NCBI GenBank assembly: GCA_963849305.1
Contig: CAWKGV010000022.1
Span: 310,001-374,000, forward strand
Origin: CAWKGV01 sp963849305
GTDB lineage: Bacteria > Pseudomonadota > Alphaproteobacteria > Acetobacterales > Acetobacteraceae
Direction of reading: 5' to 3'
DNA length: 64,000 nucleotides
Under the pieces are notes generated by a model. That model had not been told where the DNA came from and made no database searches. It was given only the letters and a program-made list of their open reading frames with translations. Positions 1-9,338 of the stretch are shown piece after piece. Position numbers and translations under genes: made by a program. Every line of letters starts with the position of its first letter. Position 1 is the stretch's first letter.

Positions 1-406
1 ACGACGGATCGCTCACCGTGCGGTGGTGCGTGTCGTGAAACAGCAACCGAAAGCGGCCGCCGGCTTGCCGCCGACGGCCGATGGCGGCGATCAGCCCGGG
101 GTCGGTCCATTCATGCACCAGGATCACGTCCGCGCCGTCCAACATCGCGTCCAGATCGAGCCCGTCCCAGTCCGAGCCGATGAACCGGGCGCGGGACGCA
201 AGCTCGGGGAAGGCGAGGGTGAAGCGGTCGAGCGCTGCCTCACCAGCATCGCGCAGCAGGTTGGCGCGGCTCCAGCCGTCTTCCGGCTCGTACACGCGGA
301 CCTCATGGCCGCGCACGATCAGCTCGCGCAGCACGCCGCGCAGGAAATGCGCGTTGCCATGGTTCCAACAGGAGGCGATGGAGTGGGCGACATAGACGAA
401 ACGCAT
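1..406 (-). CDS. Glycosyltransferase-like protein, partial (C-terminus outside window)
   Basis: The reading frame is open from an ATG at 406 down to the window edge, giving about 135 residues that begin MRFVYVAHSIASCWNHGNAH. The N-terminus looks like the first Rossmann half of a GT-B glycosyltransferase: a hydrophobic beta strand followed by a Ser/His/Gly-rich loop, then RGHEVRVYEP and a later VILVHEWTDP strand, resembling the CgeB-type glycosyltransferases. Its ATG shares one base with the TAA stop of the upstream glycosyltransferase gene (TAATG), so translation is probably coupled. It belongs to the same saccharide locus as the next four genes. The sugar donor and acceptor cannot be told from this fragment. 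Confidence 0.7.
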   Translation of the reverse strand, partial: MRFVYVAHSIASCWNHGNAHFLRGVLRELIVRGHEVRVYEPEDGWSRANLLRDAGEAALDRFTLAFPELASRARFIGSDWDGLDLDAMLDGADVILVHEWTDPGLIAAIGRRRQAGGRFRLLFHDTHHRTVSDPS

Positions 407-1515
407 TACGCCGCCGTGGTGATATGGAGGTGGAACAATTCGCGATGGATGGCCCAGGTCCGTTCCACCATGGCCTCGGCGCGGTATGCCTCGGCGCGTT
501 CGCTTGCGGCGGCGGCGAGTCCCTCCGGCGCAGCGAGCGCCGTGCTCAGCGCCGCTGCGAATCCGTCGGCCTCATTCGGATCGGCAAACAGCGCCGCCCC
601 GTCCCACAACTCGCGAAACGTCGGAATGTTGGACAGCACCAAAGCGCAACCGGCTCGCGCGGCCTCCAGCACTGCGAGCCCGAACGGTTCGTAGAGCGAG
701 GCCGAGACGAACACCGTAGCACCCGCGTATTCGCGTGCGAGCGCCGCTTCGTCGAGCGTGCCAAGCAGCCGGATGTGCTGGCAGGCGATGCCAGCCTCAT
801 TCGGCCCGGTGGTCGGACCAGCCGCGAGCACCGGCCAGGCGAGGCGCCCGGCCGCCTCGTCCAGCACGCGGAGGTTCTTTCCCGCATCCCACAGGCGCCC
901 GGCCATAAGCGCCTGGGGACGCGGGGTACGAGGCAGCCGGCGCGTCCGGCATCCGTTCGGGACCACGCGGATCGCGCGATTAAGATGATATTCGTCCGCC
1001 AATGCCCGCGCGAAGCTGTGGCTCGGCGCGATGATCGCGTCGGCGGCTAGCAAGCCGCGATGGACCAGGGCGGCGCGCCAGGCGAAATCAGGCGGCAGGG
1101 CGTCCCCGCGTACAGCGCGCCACCACGTCCCGACGCAGGAATGCGCGACGGCGATCACTGGCGCGGACCATTCGGCATCGCAAACCAGCGCGGGCGCGTG
1201 GAGCTGGATCGTGTCGGCGCCCCAATCCGCCGCGATGCTCGCCAACGTCTGCGCCGCGCCCCGCACTTGGCGGGCCATATCGGCGGTCCAATCGAGCGGC
1301 AGAGTCGTGACGCGCAGCTCGCATCGCGCCGCTTCCGCCTCGGCGCGTTGCGTTTCCGAGGGCGCCGGCCCCATCGTCACTAGCCGCACCCGCGCGCTGC
1401 GCGCGATCAGCCCGGCCGCGAGTTCGAGCGAGTACCGCCAAACCCCGCCCACCGCATCGGTGGTGAGCATAACGCGGCGCGGGCTGTCGGAAACGCGGCC
1501 TCTCCCCTTCAGCAT
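406..1515 (-). CDS. Glycosyltransferase family 4 (GT-B fold)
   Basis: A protein of about 369 residues with the GT4 layout. The N-terminal acceptor half begins after VMLTTDAVGGVWRYSLELA, and the C-terminal donor half contains the conserved E-x7-E region (SLYEPFGLAVLEAARAG, about residues 275-292) that contacts the nucleotide sugar in GT4 enzymes. No signal peptide or membrane segment is visible, so it should act on the cytoplasmic face. I chose the ATG at 1515 because a GGAG lies 8 bases upstream; a GTG at 1521 is in frame but too close to that site. It overlaps the end of the radical SAM gene and is followed by another glycosyltransferase (TAATG). The sugar specificity is unknown. Confidence 0.85.
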   Translation of the reverse strand: MLKGRGRVSDSPRRVMLTTDAVGGVWRYSLELAAGLIARSARVRLVTMGPAPSETQRAEAEAARCELRVTTLPLDWTADMARQVRGAAQTLASIAADWGADTIQLHAPALVCDAEWSAPVIAVAHSCVGTWWRAVRGDALPPDFAWRAALVHRGLLAADAIIAPSHSFARALADEYHLNRAIRVVPNGCRTRRLPRTPRPQALMAGRLWDAGKNLRVLDEAAGRLAWPVLAAGPTTGPNEAGIACQHIRLLGTLDEAALAREYAGATVFVSASLYEPFGLAVLEAARAGCALVLSNIPTFRELWDGAALFADPNEADGFAAALSTALAAPEGLAAAASERAEAYRAEAMVERTWAIHRELFHLHITTAA

Positions 1516-2795
1516 CCGCACCGCTCCAGTTCGGCCAACGGCAGCGGGCGCGCTTCCTGGATGTCGCTGAACCGATCGAACTGAGCGAGATAATGCGCGT
1601 GCGCGCGCTCCCAGGCCTGGTCGTCGGGCTCACCCCAGAGCCGGCGGTAATCGGGCGAGGACGGGTAAGGGAATAGCGGCACCGGGTCGTTGGCCCATAC
1701 ACCCTGACGCTCCAAGGCCGCGCGCCAAGCGGCGATCCGTTCCGCGTCGTCTCCGGCCGATTTGATGAGATTCGCCTGCACGAACGGGATCGTCTGTCGC
1801 GCCCGCACCAGCAGCGCGGTCAGTTCCTCTGTGCTCAGCCGGCATTTCTTGTCGAGCGCGTCCCGGCCTTCTTGGGTCAGACTCTCGACCCCGGCTTCCA
1901 CCGAGACGCAGCCGGCGCGGCCGAGCAGGTCCAGCATTTCCGGCTTCCACAGGTCGATGCGCGTCTGCACCCCGAACGCGACCGGGCGGGCGCACAGCGC
2001 CTCCAGCAACGGACGCTGCGGCAGGAAGATCTCGTCGATGAAATAGACATAGCCGATGCCTTGGCTGATCAGCGCGTCGGTCTCGGCCAGCAACGCGGGC
2101 AGCTCGCGGCGGCGGTAGCGGTCGCGGAAGTCGATCTTGGCGCAGAAGGTGCAGGCATAAGGGCAGCCGCGCGACGCCTCCACCTCCGCGCCCGGCGCGT
2201 CCGGGACGCGATCGAAGCGATGGTGATGGTGATGGTGGCGCGCGATCCACCGATCCGGCCAGGCGAGCGGCGGCAGGTCAACGAAGCTCGCGACCTGTGG
2301 CGGCCCGTTCACCCGGATCGCGCCGTCCTCGCGCCAGCAAGCGCCGGGAATGCACTCCGGCGCGCCGGCATCGGCCAGCATCACGATCGTCTCGTCGCAT
2401 TCCCCGCGCAGCACGACATCGACGTCGAGCTTGCGCAGCGCCGCGCGCGGCGTAGCCGAGCCGTGCGGTCCGATCGCCACCGTCATAGCGCCGGAGGCCG
2501 CGCAATGACGTAGCAGCTCGCGCGGGACGGTCAGCTCCGGCGGCGCGCAGCGCCAGAACAGGTAGCTCGGCGCGGTGCTGACCACGATCATGTCGGGCCG
2601 GAACGCCATCGCCTCGTTCGCCAGGTCGGCGGCGGCGGTCGCGTTCAGGTGCCCGTCCAGCATCAACGTTTGGTGCCCGCGCTGATCCAGCCGCAGCTTG
2701 GCGCAGGCAAGCTCGATCGGCAGATGCGGCTCGCGGCAGCCGAAATAGATGCTGTGCTCGAACCGCCAGGGCGGGTTGACGAGCGCGACCCTCAT
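1509..2795 (-). CDS. B12-binding-domain-type radical SAM protein of a saccharide locus
   Basis: A protein of 428 residues. The N-terminal part (MRVALVNPPWRFEHSIYFGC) has the usual start of cobalamin-binding radical SAM proteins of the HpnJ/BchE-like group. The 4Fe-4S ligand motif CxxxCxxC is clear in RGCPYACTFCAK, in the middle of the protein, and is followed by a SPASM-free TIM-barrel region. Just before the cluster motif is a run of six histidines (ARHHHHHHRFDR). The ATG at 2795 overlaps the stop of the upstream epimerase (ATGA). In gene order and length it resembles what I remember as the TIGR04295 'rhizo-twelve' radical SAM family of oligosaccharide loci, which I could not check. The reaction is unknown; methylation or rearrangement of a sugar or lipid carrier is plausible. 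Confidence 0.8.
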   Translation of the reverse strand: MRVALVNPPWRFEHSIYFGCREPHLPIELACAKLRLDQRGHQTLMLDGHLNATAAADLANEAMAFRPDMIVVSTAPSYLFWRCAPPELTVPRELLRHCAASGAMTVAIGPHGSATPRAALRKLDVDVVLRGECDETIVMLADAGAPECIPGACWREDGAIRVNGPPQVASFVDLPPLAWPDRWIARHHHHHHRFDRVPDAPGAEVEASRGCPYACTFCAKIDFRDRYRRRELPALLAETDALISQGIGYVYFIDEIFLPQRPLLEALCARPVAFGVQTRIDLWKPEMLDLLGRAGCVSVEAGVESLTQEGRDALDKKCRLSTEELTALLVRARQTIPFVQANLIKSAGDDAERIAAWRAALERQGVWANDPVPLFPYPSSPDYRRLWGEPDDQAWERAHAHYLAQFDRFSDIQEARPLPLAELERCGC

Positions 2796-3827
2796 GCCGC
2801 CACCGCCCGCCGGCGCGCGGCGAAGCTGCGTAGCATGAGCGCCACGCCCTCGCGCCAGCCGAGCGGCGCGGCCAGTCCGAGTGCCGCCCGCGCGCGCCCG
2901 GAATCGGCCACGAACCACCGCTGGTCGTTCGGCCGCCACGGCGCGAAGCGGCGCTCGATCGGGCGGCCAAGCTCGGCCTCCATCCAGCGCAGCAACGCGA
3001 GCAGGCTCACCGCGTTGTCCGGTCCGCCGCCCAGATTGAACGCCTGCCCGCCGATGCGCCCGATCCGCCGCCAGGCCGCGATGTAAGCATCCACCGCATC
3101 CTCGACATACAGGATGTCGCGCACCTGCCGCCCGTCGCCGTAAATGGTGATGGGCGCGCCCGCCATCGCCTGCAGCGCGAAATGCGCCACCCAGCCCTGG
3201 TCCTCGGTGCCGAGTTGGCGCGGGCCATAGATGCAGCTCATGCGCAACACGGTGGTCGGCACACCGAAGCTTTCGGCGTAGTCGAGCACATATTGGTCCG
3301 CCGCCCCCTTTGAGCAGCCATATGGGGTGCGGAAATGCAAAGGCCGGCTCTCGTCCAGCCCCTGCTGGGCCAGCCCGCCGTCGCGCGGCCAATACGCATC
3401 CGGGCCGCGTTCGAGCGTCACGTCGCCGAGCCCGCCATAGACCTTGTTGGTACTGGCGAACACCAGCGGGCGCGGGGCCCGTCGCAGCGCCTCCAGTAGA
3501 TTCACCGTGCCAAGCAGGTTCACCTGCAAATCGGTGATCGGGTCATCCATGCTAGTGGTCACCGCCACCTGCGCGGCGAGGTGGAACACGGCCTGAGCGC
3601 CGCGCACCGCTTCGGCGAGGGCGGCGGCGTCCCGCACGTCGGCGATGACGGAGGCAACGAGCCGTTTATGCCGCTCGCGCAGCCAGGCAAGGTTCGCTTC
3701 AACCCCAGGGCGGGCCAGTGAGTTCTAAGATCAGCACCCGCTCGCCGGCGCCGGCCAGGCAGTCGGCGAGCGCGCTGCCGATGAACCCAGCGCCGCCGGT
3801 GATTAGGATGGGTGCCGCGCCGGTCAT
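2792..3827 (-). pseudogene. NAD-dependent epimerase/dehydratase (CDP-tyvelose epimerase-like), frameshifted
   Basis: This is an extended short-chain dehydrogenase whose N-terminus and body lie in different frames. From the ATG at 3827, which overlaps the upstream gene's stop as ATGA, the first frame reads MTGAAPILITGGAGFIGSAL through VLIL, containing the GxxGxxG NAD-binding motif. It then meets a stop within about 15 codons. From about 3726 the next frame continues without loss: NSLARPGVEANLAWLRER, then HLAAQVAVTTS, ASTNKVYGGLGD and the catalytic YGCSK. One extra base, or two missing bases, near 3722-3728 explains it. The body resembles CDP-paratose/tyvelose 2-epimerases. Start and end overlap both neighbours by ATGA as in an intact operon, so a sequencing error or a recent mutation is likely. 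Confidence 0.8.
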
Positions 3828-4933
3828 GCCACCAACCCCCGTGCTTCAAGTTCCCCGCGCGCTTCGGCCACGCGGTCGCTTGCCTGCTGGCGGCTCACCC
3901 AGTCGGCCAGCTCGATCATGCCGGCCCGCATGTCGCGCGTAGGCGCGAAGCCGAGCTTCGCGCGCGCTAGGCCGATATCGGCGAAGCAATGCCGGATGTC
4001 GCCAGCGCGGACCTTGCCGAGAACCTCCGGCTCGATCTCCGGGCAGCCCATCGCCACGGCGATCCGCACGCCCAGCTCGCGGACGCTAACGCTGCGGCCA
4101 CTGCCGATATTGAACACGCCGCCCGCGGCCTCGGGTCGTTCCAGCGCGAGCAGGAAAGCGTCGGCCACATCCCGCACGTGAACGAAATCGCGCCGTTGCG
4201 CCCCGTCTTCGAATACTTGCGGGCGGCGTCCGTTCAGTAGGCGCGCCGCGAAGATCGCCAGCACGCCGGTATAGGGGTTCGACAGCGCCTGCCCCGGCCC
4301 GTACACGTTGAACAGCCGCAACGCGACTGCCTCCACGCCGTAGGCAGCGGCCACCGTGAGCACGAGCTGCTCCTGCACATATTTGGTGATCGCGTACACC
4401 GACGCGAGCGAAGGGCGCTTCCATTCGGGCGTCGGCACCGGCTCAAGGCTGTCGCCATTATCCGCGATCGGATCCCAGCCGACGCCGGTCTCCCGTATCC
4501 CGCGCCCGGCATCTTCGATCAGACTGCCATCACCGGCACGATACAATCCCTCGCCATAAATGCTCATCGAGGAGGCGACCACGACGCGCCGCACCGGCTG
4601 CGCGAGCAACGCCTCCAGCAAGACCGCCGTGCCGAGATCGTTGGCACCGACATAGCGTGCGATTTCGTACATGCTCTGGCCGACCCCGACCTCCGCTGCC
4701 AAATGCACGACCGCATCGACGCCGCGCAGCGCTTGCGCCACAAGATCGGGGTCCCGAATGCTACCCCGGCGAAGATCGACCTCGCGCAACACGGGATTGC
4801 GCGGCTGCCCGCCGTGCACTTGCTCGACCATTTCGTCCAGCACGCGGACCTCGCAGCCGCGCGCCAGGAGTGCGTCGCAAACATGGCAGCCGATGAATCC
4901 GGCACCGCCGGTGACGAGAATCCGACCGTTCAC
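3824..4933 (-). CDS. NAD-dependent epimerase/dehydratase of the saccharide locus
   Basis: A protein of 369 residues of the extended SDR family. It shows the Rossmann motif TGGAGFIG at the N-terminus, HLAAEVGVGQSM, the serine region VVASSMSIYG and the catalytic YxxxK in YAITKYVQEQ. The C-terminal substrate-binding part contains RLFNVYGPGQ and the usual RRDFVHVRDVADA. Such enzymes epimerise or dehydrate nucleotide-activated hexoses; the exact substrate is not readable. I took a GTG start at 4933, which has AAGGAG six bases upstream. It is the first gene of the minus-strand operon here, so the promoter should lie in 4934-5304. Its stop overlaps the start of the next epimerase. Confidence 0.88.
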   Translation of the reverse strand: MNGRILVTGGAGFIGCHVCDALLARGCEVRVLDEMVEQVHGGQPRNPVLREVDLRRGSIRDPDLVAQALRGVDAVVHLAAEVGVGQSMYEIARYVGANDLGTAVLLEALLAQPVRRVVVASSMSIYGEGLYRAGDGSLIEDAGRGIRETGVGWDPIADNGDSLEPVPTPEWKRPSLASVYAITKYVQEQLVLTVAAAYGVEAVALRLFNVYGPGQALSNPYTGVLAIFAARLLNGRRPQVFEDGAQRRDFVHVRDVADAFLLALERPEAAGGVFNIGSGRSVSVRELGVRIAVAMGCPEIEPEVLGKVRAGDIRHCFADIGLARAKLGFAPTRDMRAGMIELADWVSRQQASDRVAEARGELEARGLVA

Positions 4934-5304
4934 GAACCACTCCTTGCGGCAGGCGTTGCAAAGTCCGGGCGGGTGACGGCGTTACCGTGATGGATGCGAC
5001 GGCAATCCGTTCTGCGAGTGAGCAACACACGGTCGGGAAGAATGTTCCTTCACAGACCGTTCATTGTCAGCAGCACGATTTTGAGAAGCGGCGATGCCGG
5101 GTCGGACGCTGTGGCATTCAAGGCAGTGAAGTAACTGATTTTATTGATAATCGTATCTCTGATGCGCAACAGATGCGGGCTCAGTGCCCTGCGCCAGCTT
5201 TCGGCCGATTCTGCCGCCCGGTAACATACGGTTCAACAGCACCAACGTTCGCGCGCAATCAGCGCGTCCGGCGTTACTCTATATGAGACAGCAAGGAGGC
5301 TCGC
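4934..5304. other. Divergent intergenic region, no gene seen
   Basis: These 371 bases separate the minus-strand saccharide operon from the plus-strand ligD operon and must hold both promoters. The central part is AT-richer than the genes on either side. I see no convincing -35/-10 pair and no RNA gene. A strong AAGGAGG lies directly before the ATG at 5305. Confidence 0.5.
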
Positions 5305-5487
5305 ATGTCGGCACATCCCCCGCCGGTCCCACCGGACCAGCGCAGCGACAAAGGCACCGGTCAGGCCGACCGCGCCTCGAGCCAGCCCAAGGATGAAGCG
5401 GCGAAGCAGCCGCTCGACGAGAAGATCGGCCGCCAGGGCGCGGTGCGCCAGAACACGACCAACCAGGGATATCAGCAGGACCGATGA
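5305..5487 (+). CDS. Small hydrophilic hypothetical protein upstream of ligD
   Basis: A protein of 60 residues rich in Pro, Gln, Asp and Lys, with no hydrophobic segment, so probably disordered and cytoplasmic. It has an excellent ribosome-binding site (AAGGAGG, 5-base spacing), and its stop overlaps the ATG of ligD as ATGA, which supports a real, translationally coupled gene. I do not recognise a family. Its place before ligD could mean a role in the stress or stationary-phase programme that uses end joining, but that is inference from position only. No ku gene is present in this window. Confidence 0.6.
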   Translation: MSAHPPPVPPDQRSDKGTGQADRASSQPKDEAAKQPLDEKIGRQGAVRQNTTNQGYQQDR

Positions 5488-8148
5488 GCGCCGGGGGCAG
5501 CGCCCGCGACACGTCGATCCGCACCTACCGCGCGAAGCGGAATTTCGCCGCCACTTCCGAACCGCCACCCACCGTGGCGGCGGCCGGCGAGAAAGCTCCG
5601 ATTTTCGTCGTCCAGAAGCACGCGGCTCATCGCGCGGGGCTGCACTGGGACTTCCGGCTGGAGCATGGCGGGGTGCTGTGGAGCTGGGCGGTGCGCAAGG
5701 GGCCATCGCTGGACCCGGCCGACAAGCGGATCGCGGTTCATGTGGAGGACCACCCGCTCGACTACGCCGGGTTCCAGGGCACGATCCCCGATGGCCAGTA
5801 CGGCGCCGGCACCGTGGAGACTTGGGACCGCGGGACATGGGAGCCGGTTGGCGACCCCGAAGCTGCGATGCAGAAGGGCGAGCTGACTTTCGTGCTGCAC
5901 GGTACCCGGCTCAACGGCCGCTTCCACCTGGTTCGCCTCAAGCCGAAGCCGACACAGCGGTCGCGCCAGGACAACTGGCTGCTGATCAAGGGCCATGATG
6001 AGGCCGAGCGAGCAGGCACCGATGCCGCCGCGATCGAGGCGGAGATCCCCGCGCCGAAGTCAAAGGCTGTTTCCAAGCCGGACGGTCCGCCGGCGCCGGG
6101 AGCCGTGCGCGGCAAGCTGCCTCGGACCCAGGCGCCGCAGCTTTGTGCTGATGCGGACAAGCCGCCGGATGGCGAGGGCTGGCTGAGCGAGATCAAGTTC
6201 GACGGATATCGATTGCTCATCCGGGTCGAGGATGGCCAAGCCAAGGTGTTCACGCGCAGCGGCCTTGACTGGACCGACCGTCTGCGGGCGGTCTCGCGCG
6301 CCGTCGTGTCGCTCCGCTTTCAGTCCGCGATGCTCGATGGCGAGCTTGTGGCCCTCCGGCCGGACGGCAAATCGAGCTTCCCCGACCTTCAGGCGGCGCT
6401 GTCAGCGGGTCAGGACGACCGCCTGACCTTTTATGTTTTCGACCTACTACACCTAAACGGCTGGGATTTGCGGGCGTGTCGGCTGATCGACCGCAAGCAG
6501 GTGCTCGCCGCGCTCGAAGACTGGCGCGGGATGCTGCGCTACAGCGACCACCATGTGGGCGACTCGGCCGCGATGCAGCGCGAGGCGTGCCGGTTGGGGC
6601 TGGAAGGGATCATCTGCAAACAGGCCGACGCGCCGTACCGCGCCGGCCGTGGGCATGGCTGGGTGAAGGTGAAGTGCCAGGGCCGCGAGGAGTTCGTGGT
6701 GCTCGGCTGGACCCCGCCGCGCGGTAGCCGGACCGGCATTGGCGCGCTGCATGTCGGCTTCTATGACCGCGAGCACCGGCTGCACTACGCGGGGGGCGTG
6801 GGCACCGGCTTCTCCGAGGACGAGCTGACGCGGGTGCGCGCGAAGCTCGAACTCGTTGGCGGCCGAGCCGCCGGAGGGGCTGCTGGTGGCGGGCGATCCG
6901 CTCGACAAGGCGATCCATTGGGTCCGGCCGGAAATGGTTGCCGAGGTGCAGTTCATCTCTTGGTCGGGGGCCGGGCGGGTGCGGCACGCGGTCTATCTCG
7001 GCTTGCGCGAGGACAAGCCCGCCGCTGAAGTGGTGCGCGACATCCCCGACGCCGAGACCGAACGGGCCGCGCAGACGCCGCGCCGGCCGGTAGGCGAGGC
7101 GGCCAGCGCCCGACGCGCCCCGAAAGTAGCGGTGCCCCCGGTGCAGGCCGAGCCCAAGCCGTCACGGATCGTCACCGCGCGGCCACCGAGAGGCGCCGCC
7201 GAGACTGTCGGGGGCGTGACGCTCACTCATCCGGATCGCGAGCTGTGGCCCGGCATCACCAAGCGCGACTTGGCCGCCTATTGGCAAACCATCGCCGAGC
7301 ACGCTCTGCCGGGATTGGCGCATCGGCCGCTCGCCATTGTCCGTTGCCCCTCTGGGATAGCCGGGGAGCATTTTTTCCAGAAGCGTGGGCATGGCAGCCT
7401 GCCGGCGCAGATACGCGGGGCCGAGGCGGCGGGCTCCCCTTATCTCGCGATCGACGACGCCGACGGGCTGTTCGCCATGACCCAGATGGCGGCGATCGAG
7501 CTGCACGCCTGGGGCGCGAGCGAGGCCGACCCGCTTAGGCCGGATCAGCTTGTGTTCGATCTCGACCCTGGCGAGGGGGTCGCGTTCACGGCGGTGGTGA
7601 AGGCGGCGCGCGAGGTGCGAGAGCGGCTGCAACGGCTCGAACTGGATGCGTTCTGCCGCACCACCGGCGGCAAGGGCTTGCACGTCGTTGTGCCGCTGGT
7701 CGCGCGCGCGGCGTGGGACGAGGCCAAGGCGTTCTGCCACGCCTTCGCCGAGACCATGAGCCAAGAGCAGCCCGACCGTTTTCTGCCGACGCTGAAGAAG
7801 CTCGACCGGCGGGGGCGCATACTGGTCGATTGGTTGCGCAACGGGCTTGGTGCCACGGCGGTCGCCTCGTTCTGCCCGCGCGCTCGTCCGGGAGCCACGG
7901 TCGCGACGCCGCTCGCCTGGACGGAAGTGACCCCCAAGCTGGACCCGGCCACCTTCACGCTCCGCTCGGTCCCGCAGCGGCTCGCGCGATTGCGAAGCGA
8001 CCCGTGGGGCGGGTTCGAGGATGCCCGCCGGCCGGTGCCCGATATTCCGCGCGTGAAGGTCACCGCGCCAACCCCGGCCGACGCGAACGGAACTCGATCG
8101 CGTCGACCGGTCGTCGTATTCGCGCCCCCACCGACACGGCGCGACTAG
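5484..8148 (+). pseudogene. ligD: ATP-dependent DNA ligase LigD (PE-ligase-polymerase), frameshifted
   Basis: LigD joins DNA double-strand breaks with Ku in bacterial non-homologous end joining. Domain order here is 3'-phosphoesterase (HWDFRLEHGG, then DGQYGAGTVE), ATP-dependent ligase (the nucleotidyl-lysine motif EIKFDGYR near residue 236, then DGELVAL and GLEGIICK) and archaeo-eukaryotic primase-type polymerase (metal-binding DLDPGEG, then GGKGLHVVVPL). Together they make about 887 residues, normal for three-domain LigD. The frame changes near 6858-6862. Removing one G from GTTGGCGGCC restores a continuous ...LELVAAEPPEGLLVAGDP. The two halves overlap by about 170 bases as separate reading frames. 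The break falls between ligase and polymerase domains, so a truncated PE-ligase could still be made. A sequencing error is equally possible. Confidence 0.88.
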
Positions 8149-8241
8149 GTGACGGCCCTTAATTCCTCTTTGCGGTCAATGAAGGCCGACCATCCACGAC
8201 TTGCTCGCCGTGAAAGCTCCCGGAAGGATCGCGGCCACTAT

Positions 8242-9177
8242 TTAGGCCGAGACGGACGCGGCAGCCTCCGCTTGCGGCACCGCGTCCTGCCAGGCGGTCG
8301 GGTCGGCGAACAATGCGTGCAGCAGGCGATTGGTCAGCGCATGACCGGGGCGGTGGGCGACAAATCGGCCCCGAATCGCGGCCCCGGCAAGAGCCAGGTC
8401 GCCGATCGCATCCAGCAGCTTGTGGCGGGCGAACTCGTCTTTCATCCGCAGCCCGCCAGGGTTCAGCACGCGATCCGCGTCCACCACGACGGCGTTCTCT
8501 AAACTGCCGCCTTGCGCCAGCCCGGCGGCGCGCAGCCCCGCGATGTCCTCGGCCAGCGCGAAGGTGCGCGCGCGCGAGACGTGATGGCGGAAAGCCGCGG
8601 GGGTCAGCCGAAACGTGACCGACTGATGCCCGATCGCCACTGCGGCGAACTCGATCGACAACGCCATGTCGAGCCCGTCGGCGCGCATGGCGGGCTGCAA
8701 CTCCACCCATGCATTCCCCGCACTCACGCGCACTGGGCGGAGAATCTCGATCATCCGCCGCGCCGCATCCTGCTCCGCGATGCCGGCGCAGTCGATCAGG
8801 AACACATACGGCGACGCCGAGCCGTCCAGGATCGGCAGCTCAGGCCCGTCCAGCTCTACCAGTGCGTTGTCAATGCCCGCGCCCGCGAGCGCCGCCATTA
8901 AATGCTCGACCGTGCCAACGCGGCACGCGGGATCTTGCTCGTGGGCCAGCGTGGTCGCCAGCCGAGCATCAACGACGCAGTCGAACCGAGCGGGTATGTC
9001 GCGTCCGACATCGGTGCGGTGGAACACGATGCCGTGGCCCGGATCGGCCGGGCGCAACATGACCCGAACTCGAAGGCCGCTATGCAGACCGACTCCGACG
9101 CAGCCGATCGGGGCTTTCAGCGTGTGCTGGCGTAGCGCGCTGATCGCGGGCAAAAAATGCTGCGGCAGGCCGTCCAT
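8242..9177 (-). CDS. lpxC: UDP-3-O-acyl-N-acetylglucosamine deacetylase
   Basis: LpxC is the zinc deacetylase that commits UDP-3-O-acyl-GlcNAc to lipid A synthesis in the cytoplasm. The 311-residue protein has the N-terminal RQHTLKAPIGCVGVGLHSG, the first zinc histidine in TVEHLMAAL (about residue 92), the PILDGSA loop, and the second zinc pair with the catalytic region in HKLLDAIGDLALAG near residue 250. This is the standard family length. It lies last in the dcw transcript, directly after ftsZ, as in many proteobacteria. The 161-base leader between ftsZ and lpxC carries two inverted repeats (see separate entry). Confidence 0.96.
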   Translation of the reverse strand: MDGLPQHFLPAISALRQHTLKAPIGCVGVGLHSGLRVRVMLRPADPGHGIVFHRTDVGRDIPARFDCVVDARLATTLAHEQDPACRVGTVEHLMAALAGAGIDNALVELDGPELPILDGSASPYVFLIDCAGIAEQDAARRMIEILRPVRVSAGNAWVELQPAMRADGLDMALSIEFAAVAIGHQSVTFRLTPAAFRHHVSRARTFALAEDIAGLRAAGLAQGGSLENAVVVDADRVLNPGGLRMKDEFARHKLLDAIGDLALAGAAIRGRFVAHRPGHALTNRLLHALFADPTAWQDAVPQAEAAASVSA

Positions 9178-9204
9178 CGCTACCGTCCCGTTTTGGCTTG
9201 CTTT

Positions 9205-9248
9205 CCCGCATCGAATTCGAAGCGGGCCGCCATACGTATGGACGGCCC
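9205..9248 (-). promoter_or_regulatory. Two adjoining inverted repeats in the lpxC leader
   Basis: The first repeat, 9205-9226, is CCCGC and GCGGG enclosing the palindrome TCGAATTCGA. The second, 9224-9248, pairs GGGCCG with CGGCCC around CATACGTATG, with a one-base bulge. They share GGG at 9224-9226, so both cannot form fully at once in the transcript. They sit 28 to 71 bases before the lpxC start. No U-tract follows, so this is not a plain terminator. It could be an attenuator-like leader or a protein operator. Confidence 0.4.
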
Positions 9249-9338
9249 GTCAGATTCGCTAGTCACTCTTTATTGCCCAGTGTTACCCGTCAAACCTCTG
9301 ATTATTAACGATTTACCTGTTACATTCGGTTGCTTAGC

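Noticed and set aside
2214..2245. Vector or tag contamination suggested by six His codons
   Set aside because: The run is inside a continuous coding sequence with typical local composition, and no linker or vector sequence flanks it.
2796..3392. N-terminal extension of the radical SAM protein
   Set aside because: The extra 200 residues are Arg/Ala-rich and are the shadow of the epimerase gene in another frame; the ATGA overlap at 2795 gives the true start.
8228..8252. Terminator between ligD and lpxC
   Set aside because: A five-base stem CGGCC/GGCCG is present but it covers the lpxC stop codon and has no U tract on either strand.
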